From Bursaphelenchus xylophilus (lineage: Eukaryota; Nematoda; Chromadorea; Rhabditida; Aphelenchoididae): a stretch of DNA of 64,000 nt. Under the pieces are notes generated by a model. That model saw only the letters and a program-made list of their open reading frames with translations, ran no database searches and was not told the origin of the DNA. The DNA is taken from assembly GCA_904066235.2 (NCBI GenBank), contig CAJFCV020000001.1, positions 11,465,291 through 11,529,290 of the forward strand, read 5' to 3'. Of the stretch, positions 1 to 8,815 are shown piece after piece. Each line of letters opens with the position of its first letter. Position 1 is the first letter of the stretch. Both the position numbers and the translations under genes were made by a program.

Positions 1-536
1 TCCCAGTTCAATCTCGTTTGAACGAGATCTGCAAAAAATAAAATGAAAAATATAAATTCAACACGAAAACTTACCGGATTTCAGCCGAAAATTGACCAAA
101 ACAAGGGGAAGATGGCACCCTGTATTTCTTCCAAAGGCCCCCCGGGCTCATTCGGGGGGCTAGGGTGCTTATCTTCCCTTTAGACCGGTCTCCATCTGAA
201 AATATAATCATATTATATCTACCATTTTCGTCCAAAAGCCACCAAAATCCAACAGCGTAAAAAAGCAATCGTTCTTTTCTCGGGCGCAGCTCGCAAAAAT
301 AGTTTTGGCGAACTTACTTTTTTCGCGTTCCAGTCGGTCGAACAAAGGTTTGGGGCAAGCATTTTTATCGACCCGTGATCTCGTTGTTGCTTCTCGAGGT
401 TGAATTGGACAAATTGCTAAAAAATTAGGATTATTGGAGGGACGCTGTGAAAAGCTTACGTGATTAGGCATGAGTGACTGTGCGATTGCGCCGTGTTGAG
501 TTTTTGACCACTTAGTATGGATTTACTATTCTTCGA
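1..536. other. Unassigned flank with one strong hairpin
   Basis: No convincing gene. An 87-codon open frame on the minus strand (208-471) has no family resemblance I recognise. At 137-160 there is a perfect inverted repeat, GCCCCCCG / CGGGGGGC, an 8-bp stem with an 8-nt loop, standing out in AT-rich DNA. A minus-strand splice acceptor (TTTTTTTCAG) lies at about 538-547 and could serve the gene at 667-1767; the short exon it would open reaches a stop within about 9 codons in the frame that continues the annotated one. Confidence 0.4.
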
Positions 537-666
537 TCTGAAAAAAATCTTGATGTTATTGATTAAAATTGGGATAGTAAATATAGCGTTTGAAAAAATG
601 CGAAATTGATAATTTTTGAAGGGCTTTTGGGTAAAAATGGTAAAGATATCGAAAAAATTGACTTAC

Positions 667-1767
667 GAGGCAGCCTGGGCTCTTGTGAAGTCCGATACGA
701 TCGGCTTGACATGTCCACGATGAGCCGTGAAGGAGGGTTTCTTTCTCTTCGTGGGCGTCTTCGTGGCGTGTGTTCGTCTGGGCAATTATCCTCTTCTTGA
801 AGCACTGGACCAAGTCCTTGAAGTTCCCTCGACCTTCGCGGGGGCCGAGGCCGTTGAGGGTCGGCTGAGGGCTGGTAACAACATCGCCTTTTGCACTTCG
901 CCATTCTTCGCAAAGGCCCAGGAGCCTCGTGGTTTTGTTCTTGGACCTCATATCCCTGATCTGCGGGTGGCGGCGGGTGTTGGGTCGCTGGGGGCTGGGT
1001 GACTTCGATCCTTAGGATCTCTGCTGTTGTCGGCGTTATTGACCACGCTGTCCTCAGCGTCATCAGCGGGCTTCTGGATCTCGATCTTTCGGCCCTTGGT
1101 GGCCGGCCGTCGGCGACTGCTGTCCGAAGGTGTTGCCGATGGCGGGCTTGCAGTTCGGCGACTTCCTTTTCTGCCGCTTCCTTCAGTGCCCTTTCTTCTT
1201 CGGCCTTTTTTGTGGCGACGGAGGCTGCTTCTTTGGCCTTCTTGGCCTCAACTTCCGCCTCTACCAGGGCTTCTTGGTAGAACTTGACCTTCTTCTCGAA
1301 CGTCTCTTGTCGTTCCCAAAGTGTGCGGCATTGGGTCTTCCAGAAGTCTCTTTGAAATCGGAGGCGGTCGTTTTGATCCGCTAACGTCTCATCGCAGGCT
1401 GCTCCCTCATCGAAGACTTCAAGTGACCTTATCGAGGGGACGTCGTGCAGCGTGGAGTGCTCTTCACTCGTACTGGAGCTGCAGTTCGAGAAGCTCGAGA
1501 AGTCCATGTCCAATGATCGTTCCGAGCCCTCAACCGCCGGCAGGTGGTCGGCCTGGTCGGTTGGGGCAGGTTCTGGGCCGAAGCCCGAGGGGCCAGTGGT
1601 ACTGCTTGACCCCTCTTTACCCTCCTCTGGGACGCCGGTTGGGTGCTGGCCAACCAGAGGAGGGGCCATTACCGCCGGCAGTTGTTCAGCCTGCGCGGAA
1701 TGGGCTTGGCGCTCGGATGCTGGGCTCGAGCGGTGGCCGGAGGCCTGGCCGACGTTGTTTGGAGACA
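667..1767 (-). CDS. Exon of unidentified coiled-coil, Ser/Pro-rich protein; frame disrupted
   Basis: I do not recognise the gene. The exon is bounded by a clear acceptor (GTGATTTCAG, ending at 1768) and a donor (GTAAGTCA, from 666 downward). Its GC content and codon use (AAG, GAG, CTC, GGC) stand out from the AT-rich surroundings. The first part is Ser/Pro/Gly-rich and contains LPAV twice. A charged, Ala/Glu/Lys-rich coiled coil follows at roughly 1385 to 1137 (begins DQNDRLRFQRDFWKTQ, ends KEVAELQ). After it, the best coding signal leaves the original frame: it moves by -1 near 1150 and by -1 again near 970, each new frame giving ordinary-looking protein for 50-100 codons while the first frame becomes Arg/Pro-rich. 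Either this is a decaying gene or mobile-element gag-like ORF, or the sequence has two indel errors. No zinc knuckle, protease or polymerase motif is visible, so a retroelement origin is only a thought. Confidence 0.5.
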
Positions 1768-1889
1768 CTGAAATCACCAAAATTAGACGAAAATTTTTAA
1801 AAAATATGGTTAAAACTGGTAACTACATCGCTAAGGGCCCTAACATAGCCTATTCTGTCTATTTTCCCTATTTAATTTTTTGCTTTTAG

Positions 1890-3033
1890 GTGCAGATCCT
1901 GATGCTGGAGATCCATAATTTTGATTCTGAAGGCCACGGTGGCCGAAAATTCCATAATTCACTCAAAGTCCTGTGAAGAATTGTCCATTTGTCCAGAAAA
2001 CAGTCCAATGATGTTGAAATTCCATCCAGATTGAAGTGCAGCGACGAAAACCGTACTAACTACAAGAAAAACAAGCTGATTTTTATGTTGATGGCGACCG
2101 GAAGGCGTATTTTAAAGTGGTGATCAGGAAATCGACAGCAAAGCAGCTCGAAAGCTGCAGAACACTGAATGACCCGAAGATCGGATCAAACGACAACGTG
2201 GAACAAGGAGAACCTTCAAAAGGACCCCAGAAATTGAGATAAGACGAAATTAATGGCAGTGATCCGAAGCAAAATGATGGTTGCTCCTCGATGGAAGAAG
2301 ATTAGGTGCGGATGGACAACCTTTGTATGACTTGTGGTGATGTCGACGTGAAGATCATGGAAACGGGTAATGGATTGGATTCATGAAGAGAAAATGGTCA
2401 GCTTGGCGTTTGGATGTTCGAATTGAGCTAAAATAAGGTGAGTCCAGGGGTCAAATGGGCGAAAACGTCTAAAAATTTCTGTAATTTCGGTTTTTTCCTT
2501 GTATTCGTCTTTTTAATGCTTCATTCCAGATATCCACTGACTGTTCGATAATGTCCAAGACGGTGTTGATGTCATGAATAATCTTCAGGCCAAGGAAATC
2601 ATTGCTGAGGCTCGTTACTTCAATTGGAGTCCTGCCGTAAAAACAAATTTGATGGTGGATTGCTGATGGAATGGAATGTTTGGGTGATCGATGATCCTTC
2701 ACCTTTTTTTGCGAACACTTTGAAGTCTTGTGAAGGTGATAACTCCAAAGAGTAGAGTCCAATGTCATGATGGTGAATTTTGATGTTGGTCAAGTCGGTA
2801 AGTCGGGTTGCTGGGTTTTTTTGATGTTAAGACTGAGCGAAGATGATGAACACGGTTTTTTAGCCGATGTGTAAAGTCTCTGAAAAAGTCCACGCGGCAC
2901 GAAACCGTAAATTCGACGAGCCATAACGACGAGAAATCACGTCCACCTGGAGAACAGCACAGAACACCTCGAGAAGTCATTCAACAAGATTCGGACAAGA
3001 AGAACGAGGACAAAGGCCAAGAACAACTTCAAT
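1890..3033 (+). pseudogene. Decayed plus-strand coding patches, unidentified
   Basis: Several stretches read like protein but are separated by stops and frame changes. After an acceptor (TTTTGCTTTTAG, ending 1889) a 28-codon reading runs to 1973. A reading with the core FYVDGDRKAYFKVVIRKS runs from about 2060 to 2239. Around 2545-2660 a reading contains MNNLQAKEIIAEARYFNW, followed in another frame by LMEWNVWVIDDPSPFFANTL up to about 2755. After an acceptor near 2870 a 58-codon Lys/Glu-rich reading ends in TAA at about 3033. A competing minus-strand open frame of 99 codons covers 2469-2768, so even the strand is uncertain. The composition argues for former coding sequence; I cannot name the family. 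Confidence 0.25.
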
Positions 3034-3985
3034 AACGTCCATCCATGGACGAGACGAGCTCCCCACCCCTTGGAATTTGTCTAATGCGACTCTAACCGTT
3101 AATAATCATCGGAGAAATGGTCCAGCAGATGACGATCTTCAACAGTCAGGCCATTACTTGAATTGGTCCAAATGAGAAGGTCCAGGTGCTTCGTCGTGTC
3201 GTCATGTGGTGCTTTACAGGAAACCCCGGTTATAAGTCAGAAAAGTTGACACGGAGAATATAAAGTAATGTAAGTATTTATGCAAATAACCAATACAATT
3301 ACAATTTTAAAAAGATATGGATATCCATTTGTAATGGTTGATGTTTCAGGGCTCCAACGGGACCGTGGATGGGAGGACATGACCCATCGAGATGTTGATC
3401 TTGGAATTACTGGAACAACTGAAACGGCTGGAAGAAGTCAAAAAAATCTTTACCTGGTCCAAGGATTAGAGATGGAAGTGGATGGCAATTGAAGTAAAAC
3501 ATAAATGTAAGACCATTTTTGGCCATGAAAGTGAATAGTTTAGTGTTTGTTTTGGCGATTTTTGGCTCCAAGAATATTCCAAATTACTATGTATAATAAT
3601 AATTTATGACCAATACAGTATGAAAACGGCATTTATAATAAGAAGATTCTATTTTAGGCGGGGCCGTCGTAGATACAGTGCTGGAACTGCCCAAGTTGTC
3701 AGAACTGATCCATCTTCGACTTGTTGCTGAGCCACTGAAGTGATGAGAATCTGTTTGGATGAATCGGAGTTGATTCCGTCGGTAGCAAGTTGATCTTCAT
3801 GGATAATATCCGATTTGACACCTCATTGATGACAAGGACCTTCTTGACGTTGTTTTGGAGGCTTCGGTAAGATGTTCGAAGATTTGGGACTGGGGTCTTG
3901 TTCATAATTTGGTGTAGGGCAAAATTCAGGAAAAAATTTTACGTTTTGGACTCAAATTTATATTAAAATTAGGGTCAGGACTAGG
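3034..3985. other. Intergenic or decayed sequence, spliced-looking fragments
   Basis: Plus-strand splice-like signals occur: donor GTAAGTATT at about 3269, acceptor GATGTTTCAG ending at 3350, donor at about 3507 and acceptor CTATTTTAG ending near 3657. Short protein-like readings follow the acceptors (a Leu/Glu-rich stretch at about 3393-3470, and VLELPKLSELIHLRLVAEP near 3680-3745), but each meets a stop quickly. A 68-codon minus-strand frame covers 3699-3905. No confident gene. Confidence 0.25.
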
Positions 3986-3997
3986 GCTCGAGACTTC

Positions 3998-4332
3998 GCA
4001 GCCTGCGGCTGCTCACGTCTCTCGGGCAACCCTGCGCCCGGTTTCGCTGCTTTGCGCACGATTTGAGCCATTTTTGAAGATAAATTGTGATGAAAATTCG
4101 CTTTTGCGGAAGAAACGCTCGCCAAAGCTTTGCCGACGGCCTCCGGCCGCGGCAGAAAAACGCTACGCGTTAGACTGAGCCTAGTAGCAACTTTCGGCGT
4201 TCAAAACGCTAAGCCGACCTTGTCTTAGGTCAAAAAGTTCAGATCGCTAAGCTTACCCTAATCGCCAAGTCAGTCCCAGATCGCTTAGCCGGGTTAAAGA
4301 GCCGGCATGAGGCGACGGCCTACGGCCGCCGC
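3998..4332. repeat. Cluster of GC-rich hairpins with 3-nt loops
   Basis: Three GC-rich inverted repeats sit in about 335 bp: GCAGCC-TGC-GGCTGC at 3998-4012; GCCG-A-CGGCC-TCC-GGCCG-C-GGC at 4132-4153; and CGGCC-TAC-GGCCG with flanking G/C pairs at 4311-4332. All have three-base loops, and the last two share the core GACGGCCT-N-CGGCCGC. The segment is much richer in GC than its flanks and codes for nothing obvious. It could be part of a small non-autonomous mobile element or a structured RNA; the sequence does not decide. Confidence 0.45.
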
Positions 4333-4339
4333 GAGACTA

Positions 4340-5280
4340 CATTTTTTTACCTAAAACAATCTTCCTTCCACCAAAACTTGATCAGAAGCTCATACAATAA
4401 GGAAAAATCAACTAAAACCTCGAAAAGATAGACTCAGCACTCAAAATTATCCAAATCCAATATTTTTCCCGAAATCCCCGTCAAATTTGGCCCTAAAACG
4501 GCCAAATCCCGAGAATCCAGGACCAAAAAATAATTTTACAAAAATTCTCAAAAAAAATCCAGAAATTCCCGTCATTACGCGTCACGATGACAGTTTCCGT
4601 ACCACCCTCCTCACACTCAGCACTCTCTCCGTCTTATCTCTGACCGAAATCGAAAGAGAAAACCTTTGTCTAATCACCCTCCACCCCTTTCTCACTCTCT
4701 TTTTTCTCCCGCCAAACGAAGAAGGAAACGGTTCTCTGCCCGCTCTCTCTCTTCGCCGCGCTCTTTTCTTGTGTTTTCGGTCATGGAAGTGGGCGTTCTT
4801 TCAAAACTGGCACTTGTTGCACTAAAAGTACCGGGAAAAAAGATACGACTATATCCAAAATGACATGGAGATTCCGAATATGTAACTTTTAGACGAATTT
4901 TGGTTGGAAATTTTTGAGTTTTGGTCGATTCTGTGATTATGTTAATTTTGAAATTTTTTTTTCGTTCCAAATATCTTACCAAAAAGTTGGATGTTACAAC
5001 TGAGGTTTTGCATACTTCTCCGAAGTCTAAATACGAAGTGCACCTGAGAGCGGGATTTTTCGATTTCGACCTTGTTTTTCAGATAATGTAACTTTCGCCA
5101 AAGTAAGCAAAATCCAAAAATTTTGTAATTCTAATATTCCTCTCGCAGCTTGGTCGTATTTTAGAATTCGATTGTCGTTTCTATAGCAGTTTAACCTACT
5201 GAACCCGGCAGAACAAATAAAAATTCAAAAAAATTCCATCTGAAGCCCTGAGGGCCCAAATTCGGCCAAAATTTCGAAAT
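4340..5280. other. Non-coding stretch, pyrimidine-rich in its middle
   Basis: No supported gene. Between about 4580 and 4790 the plus strand is strongly C/T-rich, which produces spurious Ser/Leu/Pro-rich open frames on both strands. No promoter or RNA gene could be identified. Confidence 0.4.
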
Positions 5281-6330
5281 TTTTTTGATGACCCAGTGCA
5301 CAGCGAATACGGAACGCAGCGACCTGAAACTTGGCATGATGGTAGTTTGGTTTGTCTACTATCACATCCAGGAAGTCAAGTTTTCAAACATCGCTTGTTG
5401 CCCTGAGGGGATCTTTTTGAAAAAGGTGCCCATTTTTCGGCCGAAATTTCCGGCCGCTCTGGGGGCCGTAATTCGAGAGATACGAACGTGGTGTAAGCGG
5501 GTAAATTGGAGCTCTTCGAGCTCTACAATCTATAGTTGGGCACTTTTGACATTGTTGTTGACCGTCCGGGGTAAAAATTTGAAAAACTGAAAATTTGAAA
5601 AATTTGAAAAATCGACTTTTTTTTGGCGAAACTGGTTCTGAGAGATGACGATGACTACAGGTCCAAAAACAATTGAGGGCAATCTTCGGGCAAAAAAAAT
5701 AAGATTTGCGAGTGATTTTTTTGAATTTCGACCTGGGAGCCGAGAACCATTTTGTCGAACTTTGCACTGTGCAAATCGTATTTTCTACAGTAAGCCATGG
5801 CTAAAATACGAAGTTCACTACAAAAAAGAAAGGCACGACCAAATACGAAGTTTGGTACGTAGAATTTAATGGAATTGAAAAAATCCAGAAAATCCGTCAT
5901 CATGACGGGGTTTTCTGGAAGTGTAACTTTGTACATGGCCGTATCTACACATACATCGAGATATCTCTTAGTTATGAATTTGCTTTCCCGATATGGACCT
6001 GTAGAAGCTTGCATTTCAATAAAGCTGGACGCGTCGAACGTTTACGAAAAAAGGTCATTTTTTGAGATTTTTTTCGTAAAATTTGAAATTTCGAAAAAAT
6101 CTCGACAGTGATTGTCCCATTATGTACCATACGCGACGAAACCAAAAATCAAGTCGATACCTATAAAACGAAGCGAGATATGGTAGCTCAAAGTTTCGAC
6201 ATTTCATGACGTCATAGGTCACTCAAAATTGAAAATTTCGAAATTTTTTTTCAAATACTCAAAGAGAGCATCTAAAAGAACCACCATGCCAAAAATCAAG
6301 TCAATCGGGGCAAAACAAAAGTATAACCAC
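5280..6330. repeat. AT-rich dispersed-repeat-like block
   Basis: The block contains re-used phrases: AAAATTTCGAAATTTTTTT near 5270, 6085 (variant) and 6231; a phrase resembling GAC(C/T)TGA-TTGGCATGRTGG at 5321-5343 and, on the opposite strand, at about 6280-6302; and a related phrase at about 6138-6175. Open frames of 70-130 codons on both strands contradict one another and look fortuitous. This looks like degraded copies of a dispersed repeat rather than genes. Confidence 0.3.
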
Positions 6331-6774
6331 AAACCCTACGAATACTTGTGTTTTTTTTTAGATTTATGCCAGCTGGTAAATACTGTTAAATCTGATTTTA
6401 TTGCCTGAGGGGGTGTAAAAAAGCTCAAGAATTTTCTTTTATTCAAAAAGACTATCTAAAAATAAATCGAAATGTTGAATAAACTTGGTTTTTTAAAATG
6501 TTCGAAATGCCCTATTGTTTTTTGCTCGAACATTTTCTGAATTTCGTCTAAAATACGGCAAAAAATGGCTAAAAATGCCCAAAATTTCACCTTCACCCCT
6601 CAATTTTTGTGTGTACGATCTTCTTCATACGACGTTGTAGGTCCTAAAAACTGTTAAACTCAAGAAATCAGACTTACCAAGCTTCCAGCGTTCGAATTGA
6701 GTCGATCCATCGCGTTGCAACAAATGTATCAAGGCCAATTTCGGCTGTATTTCACAATAATTTCACAATGGCGA

Positions 6775-6950
6775 TTTCCGGCGGGCTTTACAGTAATCCT
6801 CACCAGCCATGAAATTACTTTCTTTAGAAAGCTTTTTAGTGTGGTATTCGCCTGGAATATTATCAGGCCTTTTGGTGTATTTTCGGGGCCATTAGGCCTA
6901 GTTAGTATCCTTTTTGGCGGGATTTACGGTAGAAACCCACCAGCCAAAAA
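6775..6950. repeat. Two direct copies of a 40-bp imperfect palindrome
   Basis: A unit of about 40 bp, starting TTT(CC/TT)GGCGGG(C/A)TTTAC and ending CACCAGCCA(T/A)(G/A)AA, occurs at 6775-6814 and again at 6911-6950. Each copy is roughly its own reverse complement (TTTTTGGCGGG at one end, CCAGCCAAAAA at the other), so each can fold. GGCGGGAA-type palindromes are a common theme among nematode dispersed repeats. The DNA around it (6331-7300) holds no supported gene. Confidence 0.4.
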
Positions 6951-7315
6951 TGGATCCGATTTTTTTTTTTTTAAATTCATATCAAATTTCATTATTTTAC
7001 TGGTGAAATCCAATATAAAGAAGTTTTGAGTTTCAAATCAAATAAATTGAGACAAACAGCGTTCATAACCAACTGTTTTGAGCTCTTTTGTGAGTATTTG
7101 TCTTCAAAATTATGTTGTGCTTGATATCAGGTAGACGAACGAAGAAAGTTTAAATATTTTTGCATAGTAGTGCCTCTAAGCTCAAAGTAAATCATCTCAA
7201 ATCAACTTAAAACCACGTTGCGGGTCTCAAAGTGGGAACTTCGTCATCAAAATACCCAAAAAAATCCATTGTCATCATGTACTACAATATCATTATTTTA
7301 GGATTTTTGTGCTAA

Positions 7316-7432
7316 AAATGGTGTCATAAAGAAGACGAAAGATGTCAAAAGGAATTGCCAGATGATTGGAAATTTCAATTCACCTATGAAGACGGATTTC
7401 CTGTTATTTTGTTGAGAAGTTCCCAACTTTAA
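7316..7432 (+). CDS. Possible isolated terminal exon, unidentified
   Basis: A 38-codon reading preceded by an acceptor-like TTATTTTAG (ending 7301) and ended by TAA at 7430-7432. It contains ELPDDWKFQFTYEDGFPVIL, which has the composition of a folded protein rather than of chance translation. No upstream exon could be joined with confidence. An alternative frame directly from the acceptor is also open for 37 codons, so this is only a candidate. Given the broken genes to its right, it may be another gene fragment. Confidence 0.2.
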   Translation, partial: KWCHKEDERCQKELPDDWKFQFTYEDGFPVILLRSSQL

Positions 7433-7488
7433 AATCTCCGCTTATAATCAACAAAACCCCGAAAAACCCCAAAATCCCCTGGACTTAC

Positions 7489-7609
7489 ACGTCGACCGTT
7501 CCCCAACCCCAAACACCGGGACGGCAGCGGTGTTTGGAGTTGGGGCCATCGCCTGAACGGCGGATTCATCGCCGGAATGGCGGGATGAGGTGGTGCTTGT
7601 GCTGGCCAT
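7489..7609 (-). CDS. Possible first exon, unidentified Ser/Thr/Pro-rich N-terminus
   Basis: ATG at 7609-7607 (minus strand) is preceded by an in-frame TAG, and the exon ends at a consensus donor (GTAAGTCC, from 7488 down). The 40 residues begin MASTSTTSSRHSGDESAV and are low complexity. A continuation exon could not be found on the minus strand below 7480, so this stays a candidate start of an unknown gene. Confidence 0.25.
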
Positions 7610-8030
7610 AATGATGGTGATCTAGCGTGAGCGAAACCAGATTCCTTTCGGAACTTAACCGGTAAATGAGAAAAATGAAAACGAAAATTTGGTGAATTTC
7701 GAATATGCAAATTTTGTTTTTTTTTGTGAGAATTCGTGGCTGAATTTGATTTTTCTCTTCCAATTTTATTCAATTTTTTTTGTTGGCAAAATTCTTGAAA
7801 CGTTGCAACGCGTTATGATTTTTCGGAGGACTTCATTGAATTTTGTGGGTGTCTGGACGACCATGGACAGAATGTTTGCGATGCATGCCACTTTTTTGGT
7901 GCGTTTTTGATGAATTCTGGTTGATTACTTTTGATTTTGATGCATTCTTTAATGTTTACGGACTTTTAGATCGTTTTGTGCCCACGGCAACCCTCTGTGC
8001 TTAGTGATTCAACGTTTTATCAGCTTCTGA
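7610..8030. other. No supported gene; may hold lost upstream exons of the nicastrin fragment
   Basis: AT-rich DNA with splice-like signals on the plus strand (donor near 7900, acceptor GGACTTTTAG near 7970). Earlier exons of the nicastrin fragment would be expected here, but no reading that matches the family's N-terminal cysteine-containing segment could be found. Confidence 0.35.
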
Positions 8031-8775
8031 ATGAATTTAGCTGGGAGAGAAGGAAATGTTGGTATTTTGATTGAGATCAAGGAATCCGCAGAGATTGAGA
8101 CGGCCGTTAAAGGTTTGAAATGGGGATTCAATGAGCTGATAGCACTGGTCGCTGTGGATGATTTGACAAGGTAAGGGCTTGGCCGCTGAGCTTTGCGCTA
8201 AATTTTGGTAAAGTGTTTTTTATATTATTCTTCTTTTAGAGAGTTGTTATCAAAACTGGTATCTTCTACAAGTATATCTGGAATTCTCTTGGTCCGAGAT
8301 CGTACTCGACCCTTTGACGGATTTTCTGAGGATGGGATCAGCCCAAATAAGGAGTATTGTAAGTTGTTTCAACCAGATGTTCCTTTTCTGTCATGTGTAA
8401 TATCGGGAAATGGCAAAAATCTTTTTTCAAATTGATGTAATTTTACTCTCACTGTTTCCAGCCATATATGGAGAAGAAACTTTAAACTGGAATGAGTTAT
8501 CGGCCAGTGGATTTCTCAAACAAACGTCAAAAAGCCTCTGTGTCTAATGGCCGCTTGGGACTCGATCTTGTAGTCTAGTTAGTTTTTTGTCTAAAATTTA
8601 AATTTTTTTGGATATTGCACATGATGACTTTTATAAAGTTTTACTTCCAGATGGACCATCTCGCCAAAAATTTGAAGAAATCCAAGCAGAAAATTCAGAT
8701 CCTGTTTGATGAGGACCATTCCCAGCTGCCTCCAAGCTCAATCTACTCGGTCTTGAAGAAAAAATCTAACATAAA
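8031..8775 (+). pseudogene. Nicastrin-like gene fragment with internal gap
   Basis: Nicastrin is the large type-I membrane glycoprotein subunit of gamma-secretase that gates substrate access. Two separated parts of its ectodomain are recognisable. Part one is spliced from 8041-8170 (or from the ATG at 8031), 8240-8358 and 8462 onward: it reads EGNVGILIEIKESAEIETAV, then an ELLSKL..ISGILL segment, GFSEDG..PNKEY and LNWNEL, in the same order as the N-terminal ectodomain of animal nicastrins (G-V-I, TRDL-KL, IAGL, GFSP..CPN, WNSLG). The frame then stops at 8545-8547. Part two, about 8635-8775, reads MDHLAKNLKKSKQKIQILFD then SQLPPSSIYSVLKK, matching the conserved LPPSSLQRFLR region some 190 residues further on in the family. 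The peptidase-like domain between them, and all of the C-terminus including the membrane helix, are missing. It is therefore a broken copy. It converges on the dynein fragment, only about 40 bp from its stop codon. Confidence 0.7.
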
Positions 8776-8793
8776 GCTACAAATTACCTTCTA

Positions 8794-8799
8794 TTTATT
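8794..8799 (-). promoter_or_regulatory. Candidate polyadenylation signal of dynein fragment copy 1
   Basis: AATAAA on the minus strand, 17 bp beyond the TGA at 8818-8816. A very short 3' UTR is normal for nematodes. Only copy 1 keeps this end; copies 2 and 3 are cut off well before it. Confidence 0.45.
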
Positions 8800-8815
8800 C
8801 AATGAGATCATGCAA

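Noticed and set aside
999..1800. Plus-strand Ala/Ser/Arg/Pro-rich ORFs (86-159 codons)
   Set aside because: They are antisense shadows of the GC-rich minus-strand exon, which has splice sites and a coiled coil.
5655..6014. Protein-coding ORFs in the 5.3-6.3 kb block
   Set aside because: Open frames overlap on both strands, have no splice context and coincide with repeated AT-rich phrases.
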